A stretch of DNA of 64,000 nt, taken from Cinclus cinclus. Its lineage: Eukaryota; Chordata; Aves; Passeriformes; Cinclidae. The position numbers and the translations under genes were made by a program. Location: NCBI RefSeq assembly GCF_963662255.1, contig NC_085047.1, forward strand, positions 55,674,006-55,738,005, read 5' to 3'. The notes under the pieces were generated by a model, which saw nothing but the letters and a program-made list of their open reading frames with translations, ran no database searches and had not been told where the DNA came from. Of the stretch, positions 1-13,557 are shown in pieces; the first letter of the stretch is position 1; the number at the start of each line of letters is the position of its first letter.

Positions 1-2620
1 CACCAGATGGCTACCAAGTGAAGAAACAAAAGGCTCCAAGACACACATGCCTCTTCGTTTTGATGCTTCTAAAGCAAGCCATGTATTGGTCACTTTGCAG
101 TTGCCAAACATCACTATCACATGGACTGTAAATGCATATGCATGATCTCTTAAACTGTTTCAGAATTCTTTTTAACAGTCCCAACTACCTTTTTTTGCCT
201 TTTTCCTGGTGCCACATGCTGAAAACCGCAATCTGCAGTTTTTGTTAAGAATATTCCATAGTGGTGGCACATTGGCTTTCCACGGAAAAGTAGCTTCTTT
301 GGAAAATGGTGCGCTGTGGATCAAGACACTTTGGTATGATGCATACATTTTGGAAGACTTTACAGAGGCCCAGTTTGTTCTGAGCCTCCATCATCGTCCT
401 CCACAAACATATTTTCATAAACTTTATGTGGAAGAATAGATTCAAAAATGCAAGCCAAATGAATTTCATTGGTGAAACTGAAATAAAAGTAACTTATAAA
501 AACACAACACTTGGCAATTGATTAAACACTTAAGTTTAAAACAAACAAAAAAAACTACTTCAGCTATCAGTAATTGATGTGTGTTCATTAACTGCCTCAG
601 AAACCAGGGTTGGAGAATGAACTGTAGATTTGGACTGGTAAAGCTTTTGCCATTATACCTAATTTTTGAGAACAGCGAGCCCTATTTGACCACTCACTTC
701 AGCCTGTGTGTTCCTGCTGTTTTGAAGTAATAAAATGCTGTGCATGGTATTTTACCTGAGCTACAACCTGTTATGGACTTGAACTTCTGTTTAAGCTGAA
801 AGCAAGAGTCCCAGACTGTAGAAAAAAAAAAATCTGTCCAAAAAATGTATTAGTTAAAAAGAATCTTGCTTTCAACTTTCAGTAGTCAATATCTTCTGTT
901 TTAAATTGATAATTGGATATGGTTGATTTATATTGGGTTTAAACTGTGGAGCTTTCATGTTTACTGTAATTTAGTCTTAAACTATTTTTTACTTAGTAAC
1001 CAGTGCTTATGATGATGTGGTTGGCAACAAACCAGCAACTACTTAGAAGCGTCATAAAAGCTTCATTCTTGGAGTATTGGAAGAATAATTCACAAGTTAG
1101 TCTCAAATCTTATTCATGTGATTAAAAACATACAAACTGGTTGATGTGTGAGGCTGTATCGAAGCTGCCGTTACTCAGCGTAAACCTGATGTGCAGCGCA
1201 CATTAAATAACTTTATATAAGGTATGTGAAGTCATTGCTTTTGGAAAATCGCCTGACCCAGTCACTTTCAAAGGGATTTAGGTATTGCTGGGGCAAAGAT
1301 TGGTAACTTTGAAATTCTGTAAAGCTATCACACAAACTGGTTTTGTTGCTGTTGTTTACTGGGTGTAATTTCCCAATGCATTGATGTGAAGGGATAGAAA
1401 AATCTAAACTAATTTAGTTATTGGATGTGGGTTGTATTTACTGTGATGAAGATAAGGACAGCTGCCATCAGAGCTTTGTGGATCAGCTGTTTTTCCACTG
1501 ATGAACAACACATAGCAGGTGTGCATTCATTAAATATATATCTGCCAAGGTGGAGCCACTTTAAAGAGTGAGTTGTCTTGTATCTCAGCTGGATACAAGC
1601 GTATGTTTAAACTGCAAGATTTTTACTTGCTAGATAATCTGTTTTAATATAGCGGTTTGGCCTCTGATTATTTATAGGTTTTATAAATTTTAGAATCAAT
1701 TTCTCTTTAAGGTGGCTCAGATTTTTCAACTCTTGTGCACATAAAATTGAGTTGAAGTTCATTGTGCCTTTTTTCTTTTCCCAGAAGTTGAGTTGAAGCT
1801 TCATATGGTAACTGCATCCTATTCACACACTATAGTCTAAAATCTTGAAACTGTGTGGTGTTCGCTAAAAAACTAAACAATAAAAAGTCAAAGTTAGGTA
1901 AGGTCACAAAGTTTTTGTGAAATTAGAGTTCCAGCAGATGTTATTGTGAACAAATATTTCCTTCCTTCTAATTCAGTCTAGTCTCCTGAAGGCCATTTAG
2001 ACTGATGCATACCCAGTTCAGCCTACACTCACTGTTTTTCTAGAGATAACTTACAAATTGATACTGAAACAACAGTTTTCCTCTGCTGTAAAGATTCGAT
2101 TCTTTTCTTGCACTCAATGCATTACAATAAAAGTGAACATCAGAGAACTGGGTAGGGCAGAACAAAGTGCTTGCTCAGTTCTTTCTGCTGTGACCTTATC
2201 AGCTTTTGATTGGGATTGCACCATTTCATAGTTAATAAAGGAAACAAATGATATTGCTGCACTTTTACGTTTTCAGAACAGTGTTTAAAATTGCATTGTT
2301 TTTATTATTTTTTTAAACTATCAGTTAAAATAGACTAAAACGTTCTTTCAAAGAGGCATCTAAATGTGTTCCTAATTTTGTATATGGGCTTAGGTTTTGT
2401 AACCAATAAAAAGCTGCTATCAAATACTATAAAACATTCAAGAACTTATTTTGAAGGTTATGGAACTGCTTAGTCTTCATGGATTGATTTAGGGGTTTTT
2501 GTCTTTGACTAGATATTAGTTAGCAGAACTCCACATCGAAGTTTGAAGTATGTTACAAGAATGAATAAAGTAAGCTAATGCAGTCATCTCTGAAACTTTG
2601 GATATGGGGTTTTATACTTT
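1..2620 (+). other. Candidate distal 3' UTR of an upstream plus-strand gene (EBPL or KPNA3 by synteny)
   Basis: AT-rich unique sequence with seven AATAAA hexamers on the plus strand (482, 729, 1879, 2126, 2234, 2405 and 2564). A 76-codon ORF at 209-439 has no splice acceptor in front of it and matches no family I recognise. In human the neighbours on this side of ARL11 are EBPL and then KPNA3, both transcribed in the direction that is plus here, so a long alternatively polyadenylated 3' UTR would fit. I recognised no EBPL or KPNA3 coding exon, so the assignment rests on synteny and signal density only. It could equally be ordinary intergenic DNA. Confidence 0.3.
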
Positions 2621-5600
2621 GTATGGAGATGTTTCCTGGGTGTGTACAGGGGAGCTGTGCTAAGTGGCCTGCAGCTCTTTCACGTAGTTACGGAAATAGG
2701 GGCTTCAGTTCAAAGGCTTGAAGGTGGACCAAGAGTGTCAAGGAACTTCCACCGTTGTCTTCTACCTCCAGAGACTTCCTTTCAGGCTCCTGGTGCAAGG
2801 CTGAGTGCTGATTCAGCATTAATTCAACCTGAGGATGCTGCTGCACAAGGGGAGCCCAACTCCTGCCTAGTGTGGGGTGGGAAGGAGTGTGCACCAGAGG
2901 TGGCCTTGGGCCGGACAGCCTTTCATGGCCAGTGTGCCTCCCCCTGGCACAAGTGACCCCATGGAGGTGCTGCTTGGGAACAGCTTGGAACTGTCAGAGA
3001 CTTGCATCGCCCAGCAGCCTCCTAATTAGTACAGTCCTGCTTTAATTACAGGATAGCACCAGTGGAAGGAGACCACTTGAACTGTTTGAAAGGTGCCTGT
3101 GACTGCAGCTGTGGCTTTGCCATCCTTTCTGTGTGGCAGTTGGCTGAACCACCTGGAGAAACCTCTGACCCCATGGGTGGGAGATGGAGATGAGCTTCTA
3201 GTGCTATATTTAAATCTTTACAAATGGTCATCCATGGAGATATAAAGGACAAATATTTCATAAGAACCTAATTCCCATTTCCAAAAGCTGTTTAATCCCT
3301 TTGGTTCCTTCGGCTTTCAGTTGACAAACAGAACTGTGTTGGGTTTTTGCAACCTGTTAACCATCCTCTAGATCCTACCTGAAGGACTTGAAAGACACTA
3401 CATTGGAATAAATAATGCATTATTTTAAGACATGCATTATTTAGAAAGAGTAAAACCTAGATGATACCTTAATATTCCCCATACTTGTAAAAGTACAGAC
3501 ACTTCCATTTTGCTTGCTTGACCTGCTAAACAGGGAAATGAGTAAGAAGAGCTACTGACAGGCAGATGTTTCATTGTTTCTTTTTTTTTTAATCTCAGTG
3601 GGTTTATTGATAGTTGAGGCCCACTTTGTTATTCTGCTCTTCTCTAATGCCCTCTAGATTCTGAATGTCTTTCAAATTAGTCCTTTCCACCAAATGCAAT
3701 GTGTTGTGTTTCTTCTATTTTGTTGCATAAAATGTACTCCTTTTTGTGGCATAATTACACTTCTATTCAAACGTATGTAGGACAACAAATTATACCAGGC
3801 CATTAGGAAGCCCTTTTCAGGAAGAAAAGGAAAAAAACCCAATCAGTAGAAAACTGTGGGCTCCAACAGGCAAAACCTTGGGAGATTTTGCTGCAGGGGT
3901 TTGTTACGATTGTCACCTTGACAGCAGCATGAGCTGCACAGGTCTGCTTCAGGCTGGGACATTACATGAGGCTGCTCAGGAAAACTGCCTCATGTCAAGA
4001 TGCAGAGTTAGAAGCTAGAGCAGCTTTCTGCTTCTCTGTTTTGTGGGTGCATCATCCTGCCACAGAAACAGTAATGAGCAGGTCTGCTCTGTGCTGCTGG
4101 CTTGGTCCCGGAGCTCTCCAGCTGCTGCTGCAGGCACACGAGCAGCTTCGTGTTCAAATGCACTCATGATATGGTTTTCTTAAGCAGCATCCCATGTTGC
4201 AAAGGAACCTAAAAGCTGATTTTTTTCCCAACCTTAGTTGTAAGGTTTTAATGTTGAAGAGATCGCAACCTTGGGTATCACACCTAAGAATTTTTTTAAG
4301 ACAATTGTTTTGTTTTTAGATGAAGGTTGGGGCCTTAAGGGTGCTCTCTGCCTTCATCTATAGCAGTAGAATAGGTGAATGTCACCACACAACCTCAGGA
4401 AAAATGGCAAGTTCTGTGAAGGATGTAGATACTCTGCAGGGAGACTCTTCCCTGGACATAGTGGGGGAACTGTGGGAGGAGGTTGGTTGTCCATTTGCTC
4501 AGTACATTAAGCAGGTTCCAGGGACACACAGAGATGTGGAACATGGATTAACCATCCTCTTTCCTAATCAGGGTCCTGTGGAAAACTGGTGTTTTGGTTT
4601 TTTTTTAATATGCTGAAACAAATTGTAAGGGAGTTCATGTCTGCATCTGCTCTTTGCAGGCTGATCATCTTTAGTGGCTTTATTTGCTTGTTTTTAACCC
4701 TAATTCATGGAGCCAGATGATCACCCATACAAAATTGTTTGTACATGAAGAGGGAGGATGAAATTGAAATATTTTGCCAGTGGGCTTCAGCAAGTTCATT
4801 TCTTGGTTTGTGCAGAGAAATGCTGAAGGGAAGCTGCAGCTCTTGCCCTGAGATTAGACCCGTCACCATTCCTCTCTGATGCAGTTCACAGCTGGTTTCC
4901 CCTGCATTTCATACTTTTATATTCCGGTAGAGCTCCCTGAAATCTGCATACTGCCTGCATGTTATAACATTGAAAATAAGGGATAAACTCCTTCTGTTCT
5001 TGCCATGATGATCCCAGCTGGCATGGGATCTGGCCCTGTAATTGCGAGAGTATTTATTTGACATTGGTTCTCTAGGGGTGGTTTGCCTGCTCTTAGGTTT
5101 TGTCATGTTAAGCATGGCAGCACATAAATCTCAGGAGGTGATAGGTGTAGAGAGGGAGCATTTGGACTTGTCAAAATCTCAACCTTAAATCAAATATGTA
5201 GAAAATGTCAAAAAATGTGTTGCTTTTTCAAAAGAAAAGTGCTCTTTCAGCTGTTTCAGACCCCTCACCTTTTTAATGCGTGTTTGTTTCAATTGCTGCT
5301 AAAATGTGGCATCTCACATGGAAAAATGTCTGACCAAAGGTCTCATTTGTGAACACTTAGAGGGAGCTGGATGTGCTGGATACTTAGTATTTCCAGCTCT
5401 CTAATGTCAGTCTTAAATTCTCAAATTTCAGGGCTCTCTGCCGAAATATTTAACTCTGTGGTGAGAAAAGGGCCCAGTCCAAAGGGAGTAATTAACAAGG
5501 TGGCACCTTGCTCCTGCAGCAGCAGCACATTCCTTTCTCCCTGCTATCAAACTGCTGGGGTTTTAAGGGCAACCTTATTGTCAGCAGCACAGAGCCAAGT

Positions 5601-8600
5601 GTTTACACTGAGCTTTGTGTGGCTGTTGGTATCCAGGGAAGTGTTTTTCTGTGAACGCAACCAGAGGTCTGTTCTTGAAATATTAAAAACTGATGGAAAG
5701 GGAAAAAAATCACTTCTTGTAAAGGTCACTGTTTTCTCTGTATTTGATATTTTAGTCAACATCTAAACTCTTGAATTTTTCCAGGAGTTTTACTCACCTC
5801 AGTTGTGTATTAGTTTAAATCTAATAGAAAAAGACTTGGCCCCTGATGGAAAGATGGGAAAGAAAATTTGCAAACGTGGGTCCTGCATGTTTAGAAATGG
5901 AAATTTACTAAGGTCCATGTTTTTCCCTGATGTAACCTGGGGGCTGCTTCTCGTGCTTCCAGTTGCAAGAATACAAGTATTCCCCAGGGCCTTTGTTTGC
6001 TCTTACCCCAGTTGCATTCACCTACTCAAAGAGAAGTACTGCAAACACTGAAGTGTTAACACAGAGGATTTGGGGGTGGGGGGGGGGGGGTCTTGTTCTC
6101 CCCTCTTGAAAATCATCAGACAGCAGGCTGCTGAACTGCACCCATGTTCCTTCCAACCTAAGACTGTGCAAGAGCTAAAAGCAGTGGCACAGAAGCAAAA
6201 GCTCCTTGCTAGGTGGGTGTCAGTGCCAGCTGCAGGCTCTGTGCCTGCGGACTGACTTCCCAAGTCAGGCTGACCCCCTCCATTACACCACAGAAAGTTG
6301 GTGTGCACATAATTGGCTCCTTACTCAGTGTGTAGCTGCTCAGGGTTATAAAGGAGATGGCTGGAACTGAACAACTGACTTGAGGTTGCCTAGGTTTTGT
6401 TTCCAGCTGAAATTTCCTGCACTGTCCCTGGTTTTTTAGGCTTTGGGTGTTTGTTTTGGTGGTTTTTTTTTGTTGTTGTTGTTGTTTTGGTTTTTTTTAA
6501 CAGCAGTATTATTTATATTCTATCATGATATTATTTATATTGCTATTCTGTCATGGGTATAACATGCAGTCTCAAAACACAGCAGGCATGTCATCAAAAG
6601 CTCTTTTCTGGGGCACATTTCCTTCAAGAAAATGGCAAGAAGAACCATTAAATTCCAGCACCAAAGAGACTGAAATAATTCCATGAGGATGCATCTCCTG
6701 TGAGGAAGATGGCAGAGACTGTGAGATGCTCCTGCGTGGCCAAGGACTGGGCAGTCAGGGGGCTGCATTTCCACAGGCTGCTGATCCAAGTGACAGGGAA
6801 AAGCAGAGCGGGTCAGGGCCACCCTGAGGACACAGGAAGGCACAGCCATTCTGTCAGAAGCCATTCTGTGTCATTTTCAGCCTCTCTCTCTGGTCGAGGC
6901 CCTCATCTTTCCCAGAAAATTAACTCTCTTTGGATCTATTTTCCAACAATTTTCCTGCCTCCAGCAGCATGTGAGCTCCCATGCAGTGGTGGAGGTGGCC
7001 TTCAGGGTCTTCAGATCTGCCAGAGGAGGGTACAACAAGGTGATACTTACCTCTGCTGATGGTGCTAGGGGAACAGATAGCAATGTGAGCGTTTTTATGA
7101 TGTGGAAGAAAGGTTGGGTGCAGAAAAAAACAACAAAAATACTGAGTCTGGATTTTTTATTTAAGACAGAGTGGCATCTCATTGAAATCATAAGTAAATC
7201 ACAAGTGCTTCTTCTCAGGGAGGAAATAGAGGAGAATAAATGTCTCTCCAAGGGAGAAAACCTGGGGGAACCAAGAGGTCAAATCAGCACCTTCCTTCCA
7301 GGCTAAGGTGCCTGTATCACCCAAAGGCCTGGGGTTGCCTGCAGCCATCTCCAGCAGGACATGTCCCTCACCCTCCCAGTCATTCCCAGGCACTGTCTTT
7401 GCAGAGCTGCTTTTTCTCAGAAGCACAGTGGGCATCGTGCCCATTCTTCCCAGGACAGCTCTGGAGACTCAGGATTCTTTTCCCATGCTTGCAACCCAAA
7501 ACCTGCTCTTCCTGGCTGAGCTTCCCTTGCTTTGCTAGTGATGGGTCCACCCCATCATGCAGAAATGGGATATCCTCAGGAATGATCTGTCGTATTTTGT
7601 CTCTGTACTGTCCTTCCCCAAGGAACAGGGAGAAGCTACTTCTCCATCCTTGTGAAAGCTCCACCCTGAGGCATTTTGTGCAGACACCTTAGAGCTGGTG
7701 CAGTTCTTAACCCCTGCTCCAGCTCTTTACTGTCCCAAACCTCATGTCTTTGAAAATACTGCCTGTGTGGAAGGGTGGACTTTTAGTACTGGTCTTCATT
7801 TACACCATTATTAAACAAAAGGACTGCTGTTAAATGCTGTCAAAAGCCAGGAAATCATGAGGTGTAAATTTTGTGTCTTTATGAGCAGAACAGAGTCTGT
7901 TCCTGATCCCCCAGGAAATGGGAGCCCCAGCTCTCAGCTGGTCTTGTTCTTCCCCAGGAAACCCCCAGTTTAGTCTTTCCAAAGTCCTTTCCCACCCTTA
8001 TCAAACCTCGCATGGGCCCATATGACTTTGTTCCCCCTCTGCAGAAACCAGTGGCTTTGTAACCCCACCACTGTTCGGTTAAAAGGCAAATATTTCTCCT
8101 ATGCCCAAGGCAAAGTGTGGCTGCAGAGCCACCGATGACCAAGCAGGGGGGTTTTGTGCAAGCGGTTGTGGTCTGTTGGAAAAAAACCTCATTGCCACAG
8201 CCAAATGTGTTTAGCCAGCACAGGCCAAAGGAAACCTAATAAAAATCTGAGGTGTAAGGGAGAATTAAAGAACAGTTTGTCAGCTCTAGGAGCTCCAGGC
8301 AGATTGTTTCTTACAGCAATTAGCAGACAAGACATTGATGGTGCTGGTCTGGTTTAAAGCATTAGAACTTTGGAGGGGAGAAGTGTCCAGGTTGGGTTGG
8401 GGCAGAGGTTTGTGCTTCTGGTCTGACCACATAGAGGCAGGTGGAGCACGGGCAGAGGGAGACACACTTGTTAGGTCTGGGTCATAGCAGTTGGTTACCT
8501 TTTTTTCCCCTTTTGGAAGGAATTTTATGCAAGTCACACTGTGAAGTATGAGATGTGGGGATGATGCACTCCTGGCCTTGGATGCATCACTGAGTTCTTA

Positions 8601-11600
8601 ACCCAAATCCCAGCCTTCACCTGGCATTTTTAACAATATCCAGACGGCAGGCTGAGGGTTTCGACTCAAACAAATGCATCATGAAAAAAAATCAAGTGTG
8701 GGAAAGCTTATATGAAGGCTAGTTAATTAACCCCTTGAAGCCTATACATATTGAACAGTAGTCTGACATTTGTCTTAATTATTATTGCATGACTGGCTTT
8801 TAATAGCATTTGGCACCAGTTTTGATTTTTGTAAGAGATGGTGTCACACATGGTTTTGCTCCTTGTTTTTTGTTGGTGAGTTACCTGTGGAGAATCTTTA
8901 TAGATGGTATTTCAGGGTTTCTTTAGGAGGAAGAAATTACTTTACAGCATTAGGAATTACTTTACAGATTAGGGGTATTAAGCAAAATTAAGACATTTCG
9001 CTGCATTATACAGCCTGTCTCCCAACAAGAAAAAGGGGGATAGGAATCTTTTCTTTCCATATTGCATTTGAAAAGAAAGCTCTTCTTAGCCTTTAAAAAA
9101 GTTCTTATTGACCTTTCTTCCTGTGCTGGTTTTGCCTGAACCCAAGCATTTTCCAAGTCTCTGGGCTGCTGCCCGAACACTCTCCTCCTGCTGTCACATC
9201 TGGTCACAGAATCCCCCTCATGCACCCTGTGCCTGCCTGTTCCCTCTTTAAATACTTTTGGCAACTGCTCATGCCCTCACCCTGCAGCCCTGGGATCTCA
9301 TGGTTCCCCTCTGATCTCAGGCCCTTTAGCAATACTGAAACCCATCAGGGAAGCTCCAACCAGAAACTGCAGGACAAATGGCACGTAGCTTCATCTGATA
9401 ATAAAGCAACAATGCCAGCAGCAGAAATCAGCTACTGTGAAAATAGAAACTGTTTTGTGTCATGGACTGCCTGAAAAATCGAAGTTGTGAAGAGAGCAGG
9501 GAAAAGGTGAGTCACCCTTCCTGTGCTGGTGAAGAGGGAAAGATGAATCGTCCTTCCTGGTTTTAATGTTGGTTGTTTGGGGATTTTTTTTCCCCCAGTT
9601 TTCTGCTTTCCTGATCTCTGGAGGTTGATGGAAAACTTTTTGGCAAGAATTGAAAAATAAATCTGTGCTGGGTTCATACTCAGGAAGCTGCTTTAAGAAC
9701 CAGTCCCACAGAAAAGTTAGTAAATCTGCTAACTGAGGAATAAGCGATGTCCTTTCCTAAACAGTGTGAAAGAGCATTGAAGTGTCTTGGTGTCCTTGAA
9801 AAAACAGCAAGACGATGGTGCTAAATCCCACTGCAGGGATGGATCCCTGCAAAGCAGAGATGGGATGGGAGGGCCAGGAGGGCTGGAATTGCTAATAGGC
9901 CTGGGCAGGGAGGCTGCTGTGACAGCTCCAAGCAAGGGTAGATAATTACCTGTATGGCCCATCTCAGTGGAGGGGTGGCTGGGAAGATTAATGCACAATT
10001 ATGGATTCTGGTTATGTCTCTAAAGGTTAATACAGAGGTTAATCAGAGTGCATCTAGAAAAGTTTCTAAAAAAGGATCTTGAGCAACCAGAGTGGGCTCT
10101 GGGACAAATAACCTGAAGGATGCTTCAAATTTGTGAGGAACCTGAAACAAAGTTCTAAGGATTTTTCTTTTACCTGCTATTAAGAGATAAGCTGTGTTAT
10201 TTTTAGAAATCAGTGCTGAGACTGTAACATCTCTCACATGTCTAGGAAGATGGAAACTAAGTTTGAGGGTGCTCTCCTGGCTGAAATCCATAAGGAGAGA
10301 TGTTCTAGGGATTAGTATCACTCCATGTGGCTGGGGCTCTCCTGCAGAATTGCCAGGAAAGAGGTAACAAACTTTCCTCCCTAGAGCTGGCTGCTTCCTG
10401 CAGACTGCCACGCTGCTCCCTTTGAACCAGGCAGGAATTTTGACACTGAAACATTTAAGTGCTGTTGGGTGAGCATCCTGTAAGCCTTTGATTAGAGCAG
10501 TGCAGGGCTCATTACACTGACTTGTTTTAGCAGCTGTCCAACACAAGAGAAAAGAGAAATCATTAGAAGCAAACTCTGCATTGCTGCTTCAAATATTATG
10601 ACCCATCATTGTTTTGACAGTCTCTGAATAAGGGCATAAATGGGCTGAATAGTGTGACCAAGCGTCCAGAAAAGCCTTATCCCAGAAAACAAGGATGGTA
10701 AATCACATGATGCCCCATGAGATGAGGTGTTTTGCCAAATTACTGCTTCAGGGGAAGTGAGAACATTTTCAGTAACTGGAATGTTGCTTCATCAGTTTCA
10801 GACACTCAGGATTCCCATCGCCCTTTCTTCCCCACCTCCCACCTTGCTGTTTTCATTTTTAGTTGGTGATGTCTACCAAAGGCTCGTGGTTACCTCTATT
10901 TGCTGTCAGAGGAGCCTATTTTTTATCCTTTTAAAGAGCTTAAAACACACTCAGAGGAAAATGGGAAGGCTTCAGTGCCTCTTAACTACCAGCAGACAAT
11001 CCTGTCGAGTCAAATGCAGGCATCAAGGGACATTTAGGAGTAAGAGACATCACCACAACAGCTCTTCAGTCTCTGTTGAATTTACCCTAATGCACAATTC
11101 TCTGTTTTGTGCCATGTGAGGCACAAGACCAAAACACCGGCAAACTCAACAATGACAGGTTTTTTTGGCATGGCAATACAGCATAGAGACTTTTACATTG
11201 TGCCTCTAGAACTTGTGTCCAAAATGGGCAACAGGTATGTTGAGCTTTTTGTGCTAGAGGCAAAAAAATCCACCTGCAACAAGTTGGAGGTAGATCAACC
11301 ATCTTATATCACATGCAGAGATTTGAAGGCCTGATTTTGCCCTCCTCACCATGCACATAGGTCATGTAATTAATTATATGATTCAGTGCTGTTTGAATGC
11401 ACCCATAACTGTGATTGCTTAGGCCACATCAGTGCTGCAGCACTGTTTTATAGCACCTAGTAGTTCTACATTAATGCAGCCAAAACAGTTGGGAAGGATT
11501 CTTTTTTTTTTTTTTTTGAGACTTTCCTATAAATGTCTGATTCTATTCCTTTGTGACTGAGCTCTCTATTCCAGCTGCTGCCTTCTATAAAGTCTCGCTA

Positions 11601-12935
11601 ATAACAGCACCAGTAACAGCTGGACAATTAATCCCTTAACAACTGTAAAATGCTCTGGTATGAACAGAAGAGGATTTTGCTGTGTATTTCTCCTTGGTGT
11701 TTCTAGGCCGAGTATGCCGTTCCTTGAAAGCAGCTGATTTCTCAATAGAAACAGAAATGGAAAATAAAAATAAACATGTTGTATCCTATCCCTCCCTCCA
11801 TTCACTTCATAATGAAGCAGGGACTACTATGAAAACTCTGGATAACAGAATCTTGGATAGAGGCATACATTTTATAAGTCTTTCCAAAGGTTGAGCAGGA
11901 TTGGACAAAGACCATCACTGCCATGGGACCTGGTCCTGTTGTGAGCTCCCAAGGGCATTTTCATTTGCCCTGGACATAGCTGAGTGTGGAGAAACCATTG
12001 GCCACCAACCTGCCTGTGCCCATAGGTGCCCCATGGTTACCAACCAATGCATGTGGAGTGGTCTCATGCTGTTTCAAAAGTCTGGGAGACAGGGTTTTGT
12101 CTTGGCTGTTCAGGCCAGGATGAGGATATTTAGAGGTTGACTGGCCATGGAGACATATTTCCAAGTATCTTAAAGTTAGGTCAGATTTCTTTATATTTAA
12201 ACATAATCCAAGGAAAATGAGGGACCATTTTCATGAAATAATTATTTGATAAAAATGATGGAGAAAGAAAGAACCGTCACGAGGAAAGCATAAATGAATA
12301 TACACACATCCTCAGAACTGCATTACACCATCAAATCCCGGCTTGCTTCCATGGCTTGAAGATGATTATACCTGTAGATGCCACACTAAAACCAATTAGC
12401 TGCTTGGCTGCTTGAACTCCTGAGCTTACACTGCTCCCGTTCAGCCATTCCTTTCAGTGCCTTTCTGCATCCCCAGCCAACGAACATGTGATTCATGCTG
12501 AGAGAGCAGCAGCATGGGGTACATCCAAGCTCCCATGTAGGGATTGTCCTGTCTGGATAGATGTAGCTGGGCTAGGATCTGCAGAATGAATAAAACTTCT
12601 GTTCCTTGCACACATCTCTGTTATAATTCATAAACTGAATTATAGGAAATTCATCCTTGCTGAACCTCTGGACACCCAAGTGCAGTGGATGAGTGGAACA
12701 TGATGACGGTGGGGAAAGCTGCAGCCAGAGATGAGAGTTCAAGAGATGCAGCCAAAACTACTCCATGATGGGAGTTTGGCTCTGAGATCCTCCTGGTGGG
12801 TGTTGGTGGTGAGGAGCTGGGTGTTTCCCAGTGTGTGCCAGCTGCAACTCTGCTCCTTGTAGGGGGTGCCTGGAGACTGGAATCCCCTGTGACAAACCTG
12901 CTGGCAGCCACGAGTGGGAATGGTCCATGTGAGGT
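2621..12935. other. Gene-free interval
   Basis: No exon with homology and splice sites was recognised on either strand. The longest open frame (minus, 10043-10546, 167 codons) has no recognisable domain and no adjoining exon. Low-complexity spots are a G-run near 6072-6090, a GTT repeat near 6470-6485 and a T16 run at 11502-11517. The part next to 12935 should include the ARL11 3' UTR, but no convincing minus-strand AATAAA was found close to the stop. Confidence 0.6.
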
Positions 12936-13541
12936 TCAGGTTTGCTCTGGAGCTTGCCTCCTCTCTGCCAGCCCCGTGATGGGCTGCTCCTGGGATAGGG
13001 AGCTCTGCTCTGAGCCCCGCAGCAGCATTCCCAGGATGGCCAGGACTTCTTGCAGGCCCTGACCAGTGTGGGCACTGCACCCCCGGAGCATCCAGCGGTG
13101 CCTTGCCAGCCCCCCCAGCCGCAGCATCTCCCCCAGCTTGGCAGGTGCCAGCGCTCCTGGCACATCCTGCTTGTTGGCCAGAAGGAGCACAGGGATGCCA
13201 GCCATACCGGGGTGGCTCAGGGCCTCCTCCAGTGCTGCCATTGCTTCGGCCAGCCGGGCCATGTCTGAGCTGTCAAGCACGAAGACGAGGGTGTTGATGT
13301 CCTCCAGGTAGTTTGGCCAGCTGGCCCGCAGGCTGTCTTGTCCACCAACATCCCAGAGGGTGAAGGATACGCCACAGGGTGTCTTCAGAGACTCCACATT
13401 GAATCCCACCGTGGGGCAGGTCTCCACAGCCTGGCTGCTCTTCAGTTTGCACAGAAGGGTGGATTTGCCAGCAAAGTCGAGCCCCAGCATGATAACCCGA
13501 GCATCTCTTTTCCTCCAGCCTTTGGAGATCAGCTTCCCCAT
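12936..13541 (-). CDS. ARL11: ADP-ribosylation factor-like protein 11 (ARF-family GTPase)
   Basis: A 201-residue ARF-like small GTPase; human ARL11 (ARLTS1) is 196. Visible GTPase motifs are the P-loop GLDFAGKS (residues 20-27), switch-I threonine in PTVGFN (43-48), WDVGGQ (63-68), NKQD (123-126) and CSA near 160. Gly2 follows the start Met, as in myristoylated ARF proteins. Stretches such as PTVGFNVE, LWDVGGQ and LRASW match human ARL11 rather than other ARLs. The open frame continues 27 codons upstream, but I chose the ATG at 13539-13541 because it gives the ARF-type N terminus and lies 16 nt after a good splice acceptor. In mammals ARL11 is linked to apoptosis, tumour suppression and macrophage ERK signalling; that is family knowledge, not visible here. 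The coding sequence is intact in one exon and strikingly GC-rich against its surroundings. Confidence 0.93.
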   Translation of the reverse strand: MGKLISKGWRKRDARVIMLGLDFAGKSTLLCKLKSSQAVETCPTVGFNVESLKTPCGVSFTLWDVGGQDSLRASWPNYLEDINTLVFVLDSSDMARLAEAMAALEEALSHPGMAGIPVLLLANKQDVPGALAPAKLGEMLRLGGLARHRWMLRGCSAHTGQGLQEVLAILGMLLRGSEQSSLSQEQPITGLAERRQAPEQT

Positions 13542-13557
13542 CAAGATACTGCCGCAG
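13542..13557 (-). other. ARL11: ARL11 5' UTR remainder and intron acceptor
   Basis: On the minus strand a C-rich pyrimidine tract (about 13560-13600) ends in CCCCAG at 13563-13558. The exon then starts CTGCGGCAG and reaches the ATG after 16 nt. This fits the mammalian arrangement of a noncoding first exon and a single coding exon. The matching donor was not identified with confidence. Confidence 0.6.

Noticed and set aside
209..439. 76-codon ORF considered as a terminal exon of EBPL, KPNA3 or SPRYD7
   Set aside because: No AG acceptor sits before the open frame, and the translation does not match the C termini of EBPL or KPNA3 as I know them. A faint resemblance to the SPRYD7 end (PP, F, K, E spacing) is too weak to use.
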